Assembly (NCBI GenBank): GCA_030636255.1
Contig: DAOVXH010000138.1
Coordinates: forward strand, 1-5,381
Origin: Methanomassiliicoccales archaeon
Lineage (GTDB): Archaea; Thermoplasmatota; Thermoplasmata; SG8-5
Direction: 5' to 3'
DNA: 5,381 nt
Every line of letters begins with the position of its first letter. Within the stretch, counting starts at the first letter, position 1. The position numbers and the translations under genes were made by a program. A model generated the notes under the pieces. It saw only the letters and a list, made by a program, of their open reading frames with translations. It was not told the origin of the DNA and did not search any database. This document shows, piece after piece, positions 1 through 5,381 of the stretch.

Positions 1-693
1 ACCCCTGAAGAGATTGCTGCGGAACTGGAAAATGCCAAAATTCAGAGATTAGACCATCTATTTTTCACGCACTGGCACCCGGACCATACCCTTGGAGCAA
101 GGATACTGGAGATAATGAATACCCAATGGGCCGAGAACATGGAATGGCGAATGGTTGCCAAGCACAAGACAGAGGTTTACATGCCTGGCATTGTTTATGA
201 CGAGATAATGGAGCGTTTTGGAGCTTTCTTTGATTTCTGGGGTTTTATTGGCATTGCAGATGTTCATGAGCTTGGAAATGAAGTTAAATGCGGCAATATT
301 TTAATTGAACCAGTGGTAATGAAATCCTTGCATCGAAGTGTTACACATTCTACTGTTTACATAGTCTCTTCAGAAGGTAAAAAGCTGATATATGCACCAT
401 GTGACATCACTCCGTTCCCGGAGGATGAAAGATTTCATGATTGTGACCTAATGATACTGCAAATCGGCTGGTACGGTCCAGATATGGCCCAGCGTGCAAA
501 GAACGGCCCTCACTGCGAAATATCCATGGACGAAATACTTGAAATTGCTGAGAGGTATAAACCTTCAAGAATCATACTCACACATATTGGCGATGAATCT
601 GAATTGCTTTCCAAAGATTTGCTAGCTCTTGAAGAAGAATATAAGAAATTCAATATCCAGTTCGCCTATGATGGCATGGAATTAGAATTATAA
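1..693 (+). CDS. Metallo-beta-lactamase-fold hydrolase, 5'-truncated
   Basis: The open frame runs in from the left edge and ends at TAA 691-693, leaving 230 residues of a protein whose N-terminal strands are missing. The metal-binding signature HxHxDH is present as THWHPDH (H24, H26, D28, H29 of the fragment). Further likely ligands are H116 in VTHSTVY, D135 in YAPCDITPFP (the usual bridging Asp position) and H195 in the C-terminal THIGDE. A full set of dinuclear metal ligands is therefore visible and the enzyme should be active. The HS...YxxD...LTH pattern resembles the PhnP / RNase Z-like side of the superfamily, where members are phosphodiesterases, but the substrate cannot be assigned. 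No signal peptide can be judged; the visible part has no membrane helix, so a soluble cytosolic enzyme is likely. An ATG at 115 lies after the metal motif and is not the real start. Fold assignment is firm; the reaction is open. Confidence 0.88.
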   Translation, partial: TPEEIAAELENAKIQRLDHLFFTHWHPDHTLGARILEIMNTQWAENMEWRMVAKHKTEVYMPGIVYDEIMERFGAFFDFWGFIGIADVHELGNEVKCGNILIEPVVMKSLHRSVTHSTVYIVSSEGKKLIYAPCDITPFPEDERFHDCDLMILQIGWYGPDMAQRAKNGPHCEISMDEILEIAERYKPSRIILTHIGDESELLSKDLLALEEEYKKFNIQFAYDGMELEL

Positions 694-703
694 TATTTCA
701 AGC

Positions 704-732
704 TTTATAAAATTACCCAATAATTATATATA
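704..732 (+). promoter_or_regulatory. Candidate archaeal promoter (two TATA-like boxes)
   Basis: The 100-base gap between the hydrolase and the zinc-ribbon gene is very AT-rich and holds two TATA-like elements: TTTATAAAA at 704-712 and TTATATATA at 724-732. With the usual archaeal spacing of about 25 bases to the start site, the second would place transcription initiation near 752-755 and give a leader of roughly 40 to 45 bases. No convincing BRE can be told apart from the AT-rich background. The elements are seen directly; promoter activity is inference. Confidence 0.45.
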
Positions 733-786
733 ATCAATAAATGATATATTGAATATCTTAAAGGGGCTGGAATAAGAAATCCAGAC

Positions 787-791
787 AAGGG
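787..791 (+). promoter_or_regulatory. Possible Shine-Dalgarno site favouring the second ATG
   Basis: AAGGG at 787-791 ends only 2 bases before the ATG at 794 but 8 bases before the in-frame ATG at 800. That spacing favours ATG 800, which would give a 1107-residue protein starting MSDEGSS, if this site is used at all. An in-frame TAA at 773-775 rules out any longer N-terminus. Confidence 0.4.
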
Positions 792-793
792 TA

Positions 794-3700
794 ATGCCTA
801 TGAGTGATGAGGGTTCTTCTCTGTTTCTATGTCCCCATTGCGGGGCTTTTATTAACGAGTCATCCACAAAATGTCCGAACTGTGACAATCTCCTTGAGGA
901 TGATTTGGGTGATGAGAATCTTGAGCTGGAGCTCGATGAACTTCAAGTGGATGCTGAAACATCAGAAGAGCCAGATGAGGAGCCGCCTTCTCAAACTGAG
1001 CCACTGTCATCAGAAGAAGAGGATGAAGGCGCAGTAACTCTTTTTCTTTGCTCGGTCTGTGGCGCTTTTACTGGTGGTGGTGCAGAGAATTGCCCACAAT
1101 GCGGCGCATCAATGATGGAAGAAGATGACGAATCCCTCCCTGCTATCCAACCAGATGAAGTAGAATCCAATGTTATGGACATGCTGGTGGAGGCGGTGCC
1201 AGATGATGTGGATTCTACTGAAATCGCAGCTTCCGATGAAGACGATGATGCTCTTATGGATAATCTCATGAATATCGAGAGTGCAGAGGATGTCATGAAC
1301 TTTGTTGAATCCTTGCCTGATGAGCCCCAGGATGAGGAACTGGAGCTTGATTTAGAACCACCAGATGAAGGACTTCTTTCTGGCGAACAACAGGAAGAAG
1401 TGTTTCTTTCTGACGAACAACAGGAAGAAGTGTTGCCTGAGCGTTCCCAGGAATCTGACGATGTATTGAGCCAGCTTGTTTATCTTTCTGAGGACATTGA
1501 AGATGATGAACCTGATGACCGTTCAACAGCAATCAATGCTGTGGAGGACATGCTAGCCAGTGAACCCGAGAAACAAAAAGATGATGATACAATCGCCATG
1601 TGCAATTCCTGTGGTGCTTTTGTGTCCGAGTCTGCAGAGGTCTGCAATGTTTGTGGCAATTCATTGAAGGACGATAAAAAATTCACTCCTGTTGCTGATG
1701 AATCAGTGATTGATGACCCAGAGGAAGAAGAGGCAGACAGCATAATTCGTTCATTGCTGGGTGTTGACCAGGATGCTGAACTGGATGATGAAGAAGACCG
1801 GTTCCAGGCAGATGGCAATCTTGGATTATGCACAGTTTGTGGTGCATTTATAAGTGAATATGCAGACGCTTGTACTGTTTGTGGCACGCACCTTGATGAG
1901 ATGCCAGAATTCATGCCATCTATGGATTTGGCAGATAAACTTACTGACAATAAATCATTGGCTTTGTGTCCACATTGTGGCGTGTTCATCCATGAAGGCG
2001 CAACAGAGTGCATGAGTTGTATCAAGCCAATTCCAGAAGGGGCAAAGCTGGACATGGTTGAATTGGACGAATCCCAGCAGGATTCTGACCATGCCTTCCA
2101 CAGTCTCAAGACCTTCCTGGGCGTTGAAAAATCTCTGGAGCTAGAACCGACTCGGGACCAGTCAATGAGCGGTCTGGATGTATGTCCTGACTGTGGAGCA
2201 TTTGTTTCCCTCAGGGCGGTTTCTTGCTCTGTTTGTGGTAATTCATTATTCGATGGCCCACCTGAGTCGCTGATCCAGCCAGAAGAGAAAATGGAATGTC
2301 CCAATTGCGGTTCCAAGATTGCCAGTGGTTCACCGGAATGCCCACTTTGCGGAATTGCATTTGCAACTGATGAATTAAACCTTGAACTTGAAGGGCCTGG
2401 AGAGGACATAACTGACTTTCTGGAAATGGAGCTTGAGGAATCAATAAGGAATCTTGAAGAAAAGGCAGGAGTCGAGCTTCTTTCTGATGAAATACAGGAA
2501 GAAGAACTTCTTGCTGAATCAGAGGAACCCGAAGAAACTGTTCCTGACGATGATATTGATGTTTCTGAATTAATCATATTGGATGATGAGCCAGAAATCG
2601 AAGAATTGCCAGACACTGTTGAGTCAGAGGCACAACTTGATGATTCTGCGCCAGAGGCACTTACTGAACCATCATCAGACCATGACGAACTATGGGCAGA
2701 TGATGGCCTGGAGGAGCAGGAGCTTGAGGAAGATATCTCTGGTATGCTGGAAGAATTAGAGGAATCAGACGAGGAAGAGATTATCGAATCTCCTGAATCA
2801 GAAGAACCTCCTGAAGAGGATGATGACTTTGTAGAACCATTGGAGTTCATTGATGATGAATCTGATGAAATTGAATTAGTGGAATCTGAGCCAGGAGATG
2901 AATATGTTGAGGAAGATGTGGTGGAAGAAGTTCCTGTTGACAGGGATCTATCCAGATTTGATTCTGATTCAAGGCAAAGGGTCAAGCCTGCAAATTGGGG
3001 TACAGGAATCTATGTGTCTGTTGCTGCCATCTGTTTCTTTTTGGGATTCTATGCCATAGTTCCAGGGCCATCATATGCCCCAGGTCTGGCTGTAATATTT
3101 GGCACCCTCCTGTTGATAGGTGTTTACCTCCTTCTTACAGAAAAAGGAACTTTCTTCAAGGGTGATTTGAAAGCAAGCTCGGTCTTCTTCTCTGGCATTA
3201 TTGTTGCTGCTATAATCCTTCTGCACTGGCCCATGGGCATTCTTACCTCATATGAGGGATTTTTGAGACAACCAAGATTTGACAGTATAATGTTATCCAT
3301 ATCTATTTTATTAGTAAGTGTTGGCATACTCTGGATTCGTGCCAGGGTTAGATATGTATTCACATGGTTTGCAGGTATTCTTCTTCTTTTCCTTGGGGCT
3401 CTTTTGCAGTTCACCTATCTTGGATGGGAAAATTCTTCCTCCTCGCCGGTACTCCTTGTGGCTGGACTTGGAGCCAGTCTGGTCTTCATAAGCCTGGTTT
3501 TCCTTCAGTATGAAAGAGCAATTAATACATCCATAGAATCAGATGTTGTTCGTGGAGATGCACATTATCTAAGACGTGATTACAAGGGTGCAATGGCATC
3601 CTATGATGATGCAATTTCCAAGAGCCAGATAAAACGCGTGGAAGTTCTTGGCAGTCCCTTGATAGAGTATGATGTGCCCTGGTACAGCAAGGGTTCCGCG

Positions 3701-4123
3701 CTAATCCTAATGGGCGAATACGAGGAAGGAATCAAGGCACTTGATATGGCACTGGCCATTAACCCGAACAATGAGGTAACCTGGGTGAATAAAGGGAACG
3801 CGCATTCGAAACTGGGAGAACATGATGTGGCCATGGAATGCTATGAAAGGTCAATTTCCGTTAACCCGTTCTATGAAATAGCCTGGAACAACCTGGGAAA
3901 TGTAATGGCCCGCCGGAAGGAATATGTTGAATCACTGAAGCATTACAATCGAGCAATCAAGATTAACCCGAAATATGATGATGCCTGGATAAACAAGGGC
4001 TATGTTCTGGCCAAGATGGGAAAGAAGGAACAGGCCATCAAATGTCTTAGCCATGTGGGCTCAAGGGCCAAAGTGGACCTGCCAGGAACTGAGCCTGAGG
4101 TTTCACCTGCCTCTGAGGCGTAA
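794..4123 (+). CDS. Seven-zinc-ribbon, six-TM, TPR membrane protein
   Basis: This 1109-residue protein is not a family I recognise as a whole. Domains in order: seven CX2CX10CX2C zinc ribbons between residues 13 and 519, separated by Asp/Glu-rich linkers; an acidic region without ribbons at about 520-715; six predicted membrane helices at about 738-904; and TPR repeats at about 917-1095, followed by a short Pro/Glu-rich tail. Basic residues flank TM1 (RQRVK 727-731), the TM2-TM3 loop (K784, K789, K793) and the TM4-TM5 loop (R849, R851, R853), so by the positive-inside rule both ends should be cytoplasmic. There is no signal peptide and no catalytic motif. Zinc ribbons and TPRs usually mediate binding, so a membrane-anchored scaffold or adaptor is the likeliest role (inference). 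Two starts are possible, 794 and 800; residue numbers here use 794. It stands between gaps with TATA-like boxes and may be its own transcription unit. Confidence 0.93.
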   Translation: MPMSDEGSSLFLCPHCGAFINESSTKCPNCDNLLEDDLGDENLELELDELQVDAETSEEPDEEPPSQTEPLSSEEEDEGAVTLFLCSVCGAFTGGGAENCPQCGASMMEEDDESLPAIQPDEVESNVMDMLVEAVPDDVDSTEIAASDEDDDALMDNLMNIESAEDVMNFVESLPDEPQDEELELDLEPPDEGLLSGEQQEEVFLSDEQQEEVLPERSQESDDVLSQLVYLSEDIEDDEPDDRSTAINAVEDMLASEPEKQKDDDTIAMCNSCGAFVSESAEVCNVCGNSLKDDKKFTPVADESVIDDPEEEEADSIIRSLLGVDQDAELDDEEDRFQADGNLGLCTVCGAFISEYADACTVCGTHLDEMPEFMPSMDLADKLTDNKSLALCPHCGVFIHEGATECMSCIKPIPEGAKLDMVELDESQQDSDHAFHSLKTFLGVEKSLELEPTRDQSMSGLDVCPDCGAFVSLRAVSCSVCGNSLFDGPPESLIQPEEKMECPNCGSKIASGSPECPLCGIAFATDELNLELEGPGEDITDFLEMELEESIRNLEEKAGVELLSDEIQEEELLAESEEPEETVPDDDIDVSELIILDDEPEIEELPDTVESEAQLDDSAPEALTEPSSDHDELWADDGLEEQELEEDISGMLEELEESDEEEIIESPESEEPPEEDDDFVEPLEFIDDESDEIELVESEPGDEYVEEDVVEEVPVDRDLSRFDSDSRQRVKPANWGTGIYVSVAAICFFLGFYAIVPGPSYAPGLAVIFGTLLLIGVYLLLTEKGTFFKGDLKASSVFFSGIIVAAIILLHWPMGILTSYEGFLRQPRFDSIMLSISILLVSVGILWIRARVRYVFTWFAGILLLFLGALLQFTYLGWENSSSSPVLLVAGLGASLVFISLVFLQYERAINTSIESDVVRGDAHYLRRDYKGAMASYDDAISKSQIKRVEVLGSPLIEYDVPWYSKGSALILMGEYEEGIKALDMALAINPNNEVTWVNKGNAHSKLGEHDVAMECYERSISVNPFYEIAWNNLGNVMARRKEYVESLKHYNRAIKINPKYDDAWINKGYVLAKMGKKEQAIKCLSHVGSRAKVDLPGTEPEVSPASEA
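830..2350 (+). other. Array of seven zinc-ribbon modules (protein domain)
   Basis: Each module spans 18 residues (54 bases) with spacing CX2CX10CX2C. The cysteine quartets are at residues 13/16/27/30 (830-883), 86/89/100/103 (1049-1102), 270/273/284/287 (1601-1654), 346/349/360/363 (1829-1882), 392/395/406/409 (1967-2020), 464/467/478/481 (2183-2236) and 502/505/516/519 (2297-2350). The first five and the sixth share a CG[AV]F motif after the first cysteine pair; the seventh reads CGSK and resembles a generic zinc-ribbon. All 28 cysteines are present, so every module should be able to bind one zinc ion. Module 5 has Ile, and module 1 Asp, in place of Gly after the last cysteine. Linkers vary from 20 residues (6 to 7) to 166 residues (2 to 3). 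Confidence 0.92.
1374..1433 (+). repeat. 30-bp in-frame tandem duplication
   Basis: Positions 1374-1403 and 1404-1433 are identical except for one base (G at 1383 against A at 1413). The unit is in frame and encodes LSGEQQEEVF followed by LSDEQQEEVL (residues 195-214). The near identity points to a recent slippage or recombination event inside the longest acidic linker. A diverged third copy of the same peptide, LLSDEIQEEELL, lies at residues 562-573 (2477-2512). Confidence 0.9.
2351..2940 (+). other. Long acidic, probably disordered stalk (protein domain)
   Basis: Residues about 520-715, between the last zinc ribbon and the first membrane helix, consist mainly of Glu and Asp with scattered Ser, Pro and isolated hydrophobics. 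They contain no cysteine motif and almost no basic residues. The composition suggests an extended, strongly negative tether that would hold the zinc-ribbon array away from the membrane. Parts such as residues 644-657 could form short acidic helices or coiled coils. Confidence 0.75.
3005..3505 (+). other. Six-helix membrane domain (protein domain)
   Basis: Hydrophobic segments lie at about residues 738-757, 762-782, 795-817, 830-849, 853-876 and 885-904. Short polar loops lie between them; the SYEGFLRQPRF and WENSSSS loops should be external, and the basic EKGTFFKGDLK and RARVR loops internal. There are no obvious conserved charged or catalytic residues in the helices, so this looks like an anchor or structural bundle, not a recognised transporter or enzyme. 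Confidence 0.85.
3542..4078 (+). other. C-terminal TPR domain (protein domain)
   Basis: At least four TPR units are visible. The Asn-Pro pairs closing successive repeats fall at residues 990, 1024 and 1058, exactly 34 apart, and each following repeat opens with a Trp: TWVNKGNAHSKLG (996), AWNNLGNVMARRK (1030) and AWINKGYVLAKMG (1064). The repeat at 962-995 starts PWYSKGSALILMG. A more divergent first repeat at about 917-945 (GDAHYLRRDYKGAMASYDDAI) is separated from the next by an insertion of about 17 residues. Such domains form a concave groove that binds peptides of partner proteins; by topology this one should be cytoplasmic. Confidence 0.93.
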
Positions 4124-4162
4124 TTTTAATTAGCCATTCTTGGCCTATTACAATAAACAATA

Positions 4163-4170
4163 CTTATTTA
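4163..4170 (+). promoter_or_regulatory. Weak TATA-like element upstream of DUF92 gene
   Basis: CTTATTTA lies in the 82-base AT-rich gap, centred about 40 bases before ATG 4206. With normal archaeal spacing it would start transcription near 4192-4194 and give a leader of only about 12 to 14 bases. The match is weak, so read-through from the upstream gene is equally possible. Confidence 0.3.
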
Positions 4171-4205
4171 TCCAGAGAATCCATTTTACCATTGTGTTAT
4201 TCGGG

Positions 4206-4946
4206 ATGGATGCAGCTTTAATCATAGCGATTTGCATAACTCTTAGTTTGCTTGCCTATTACAAGGGTCTGCTGAATATGTCAGGTTCAATAATGACAAT
4301 GATATTCGGCATAATAATAGGACTGGCCGGAGGAATTACCTGGATTCTTCTTTTGTTTGTTTTCCTAATAACCAGCTTTGCTGCCACCAGGTATAAATTC
4401 AATGTAAAGGTGAAAAAAGGCATCCAGGAAGGCACCAGAGGCGAAAGAAGCTGGGCCAATGTAGTTGCAAATGGTATTGTTCCCTTGATAATTGCCGTTC
4501 TTACACTTGATAATCTACCGTTTCAGGGTTTGGACAAAACAACTGGCTCAATCCTGTTTCTATGTGCCGTTGCAATTGCAGCAGCCGATACACTGGCAAG
4601 CGAACTTGGAGTGCTTTCCAAAAAGACATGGCTCATAACAAACATGAAGCCTGTCAAGGCCGGAATCGACGGTGGCATATCTTTACCTGGCCAGGCATCT
4701 GCTGCCTCTGCGGCTGCCTACACAGCAATAATTGGTTATCTGGTCTTCACGATTATTGATGGCCTTACTCTTAACTGGCTACACATAATTCTGGTAATTG
4801 ACATAGGATTTCTAGGCTGTCAGATAGACAGCGTAATCGGTGCAACAATAGAAACCAAGGGCTATGTATCCAAACTCACAAATAATCTATTGTCTATAAC
4901 CTCAGGGACGATAATCGCTTGGTTGGTGATGATATGGATACTATGA
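4206..4946 (+). CDS. DUF92 family integral membrane protein (VTE6-like)
   Basis: A 246-residue hydrophobic protein with about seven or eight membrane helices. It carries the motifs I associate with the DUF92 family (PF01940 / TIGR00297): GTRGERSWANVVANG (76-90), ADTLASELG (127-135), GIDGGISLPGQASA (153-166), GCQIDSVIGATIE (204-216) and NNLLS (226-230). The plant member VTE6 is a phytyl-phosphate kinase, so a polyprenyl- or geranylgeranyl-phosphate kinase role in archaeal lipid recycling is plausible but untested here. The acidic and Asn residues within these motifs are the likely active-site positions. I chose ATG 4206 because the protein then opens directly with the first helix, as family members do; the frame stays open to TTG 4140, but that adds 22 polar and mixed residues after a typical intergenic stretch. 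GTG 4194 is also possible. Its stop overlaps the next gene's start. Confidence 0.87.
   Translation: MDAALIIAICITLSLLAYYKGLLNMSGSIMTMIFGIIIGLAGGITWILLLFVFLITSFAATRYKFNVKVKKGIQEGTRGERSWANVVANGIVPLIIAVLTLDNLPFQGLDKTTGSILFLCAVAIAAADTLASELGVLSKKTWLITNMKPVKAGIDGGISLPGQASAASAAAYTAIIGYLVFTIIDGLTLNWLHIILVIDIGFLGCQIDSVIGATIETKGYVSKLTNNLLSITSGTIIAWLVMIWIL
4925..4930 (+). promoter_or_regulatory. Possible Shine-Dalgarno site for apgM
   Basis: GGTGAT matches part of the archaeal anti-Shine-Dalgarno complement (GGAGGTGAT) and ends 12 bases before the apgM ATG, somewhat far. It lies inside the DUF92 coding sequence. Translational coupling through the ATGA overlap at 4943-4946 may make a strong site unnecessary. 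Confidence 0.3.
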
Positions 4947-5381
4947 AACTCCTGATGATAATATGTGATGGCATGGCAGACCGCCCCTGCCAGGAACTCA
5001 ATGGAATGACTCCTCTGGAGGCCGCAGAAGTTCCTAATATGGACAGCCTGGCCAAGAAAGGTCAATCAGGATTAATGGATGTTATTGCTCCGGGCATTGT
5101 TCCTGGCAGCGACACTGCACATCTGGCATTATTGGGCTATGACCCAAGAAAGGTTTACACCGGCAGAGGCCCATTCGAGGCTGCTGGAGAGGGCCTGGAA
5201 GTCAAGAAGGGGGATGTTGCCTTCAGATGTAATTTTTCCACAGTGGATGAAAACATGTGCGTCACAGACCGCAGGGCCGGAAGAATTTCCCAGGAAACCG
5301 ATAAGCTGGCTGCCGCTCTAAATGGCATAAAAATTGAGGGCATCGAGATAATTTTCAAGGAAGGTGTGGATCACCGTGCAG
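4943..5381 (+). CDS. apgM: 2,3-bisphosphoglycerate-independent phosphoglycerate mutase, archaeal type, 3'-truncated
   Basis: The first 146 codons are present; family members are about 400 residues, so roughly the last two thirds lie outside. The enzyme interconverts 3-phosphoglycerate and 2-phosphoglycerate in glycolysis and gluconeogenesis in the cytosol, and belongs to the alkaline phosphatase superfamily. Visible signatures are IICDGMADRP (6-15, with metal-binding D9), TPLEAAEVPNMD (23-34), PGIVPGSDTAHLALLGYDP (50-68, with the likely phospho-acceptor S56), YTGRGPFEAAG (72-82), GDVAFRCNFSTVD (90-102), DRRAGRI (108-114) and DHRA (143-146), the ligand-containing motif at the right edge. The start is fixed by the ATGA overlap with the DUF92 gene and by the usual short N-terminus before the CDG motif. 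No key residue is missing in the visible part. This family is distinct from the bacterial GpmI type and is the common form in archaea. Confidence 0.95.
   Translation, partial: MKLLMIICDGMADRPCQELNGMTPLEAAEVPNMDSLAKKGQSGLMDVIAPGIVPGSDTAHLALLGYDPRKVYTGRGPFEAAGEGLEVKKGDVAFRCNFSTVDENMCVTDRRAGRISQETDKLAAALNGIKIEGIEIIFKEGVDHRA

Noticed and set aside
115..693. ATG at 115 as the start of the hydrolase
   Set aside because: The same frame is open to the left edge and encodes the HxHxDH metal motif upstream of this ATG, so the gene is truncated by the window and the Met is internal.
830..2350. Zinc ribbons as part of an RNA polymerase or transcription factor subunit
   Set aside because: There is no TFIIB, TFS or RPB-type domain around the ribbons, and the chain continues into a membrane bundle and TPRs, which does not fit a transcription factor.
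1480..2985. A roughly 500-codon open frame on the minus strand, extremely rich in serine
   Set aside because: It is the antisense of the acidic region: runs of GAN codons read backwards as NTC, mostly Ser, and rarely create stops. It has no domain, and the + strand frame contains the zinc ribbons.
3005..3505. The six-helix domain as a transporter or rhomboid-like enzyme
   Set aside because: No conserved charged pair, catalytic Ser/His or transporter motif is visible in the helices.
4133..4144. GCCA-TTCT-TGGC hairpin as a terminator after the large gene
   Set aside because: The stem is only 4 bp and no T-run follows, so it is not distinguishable from chance.
4140..4205. N-terminal extension of the DUF92 protein from TTG 4140
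   Set aside because: The extra 22 residues precede the family's usual first helix, TTG is a weak start, no ribosome binding site precedes it, and the stretch looks like AT-rich intergenic DNA.
1..5381. CRISPR array, tRNA, rRNA or insertion sequence
   Set aside because: No regularly spaced repeats outside coding sequence, no cloverleaf-like segment, and no transposase or terminal inverted repeats were seen; non-coding space is under 200 bases in total.

Overview
The window looks archaeal and is probably from a euryarchaeon, with Thermoplasmatota-like lineages a reasonable but unproven guess. The strongest sign is the last gene, an archaeal-type cofactor-independent phosphoglycerate mutase (apgM). 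Supporting signs are TATA-like boxes in the AT-rich intergenic gaps, weak or absent Shine-Dalgarno sites, and a DUF92 membrane protein of the kind common in archaea. The DNA is moderately AT-rich, and all four genes lie on the + strand with short gaps.

Layout. 1-693: the 3' part of a metallo-beta-lactamase-fold hydrolase whose N-terminus lies outside the window. 694-793: an AT-rich gap with TATA-like elements, a short dyad and a possible ribosome binding site. 794-4123: a very long multidomain membrane protein of 1109 residues. It has seven zinc ribbons with identical cysteine spacing set in highly acidic, probably disordered linkers, then a long acidic stalk, six membrane helices and a C-terminal TPR domain. 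4124-4205: a short AT-rich gap with a possible promoter. 4206-4946: a DUF92 (VTE6-like) integral membrane protein. 4943-5381: the first 146 codons of apgM, overlapping the DUF92 stop codon by four bases (ATGA).

How the genes fit together. The DUF92 and apgM genes are almost certainly co-transcribed and may be translationally coupled. A biochemical link between prenyl-phosphate metabolism and glycolysis is not obvious, so the pairing may simply be economical packing. The most unusual item is the zinc-ribbon/6TM/TPR protein. By the positive-inside rule both its ends face the cytoplasm, which suggests a membrane-anchored assembly platform: a zinc-ribbon array with recurring short hydrophobic motifs in acidic linkers on one side, and a TPR peptide-binding module on the other. 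Its function is unknown to me, and the scaffold role is inference from architecture only. No RNA gene, CRISPR array, insertion sequence or attachment site was seen.
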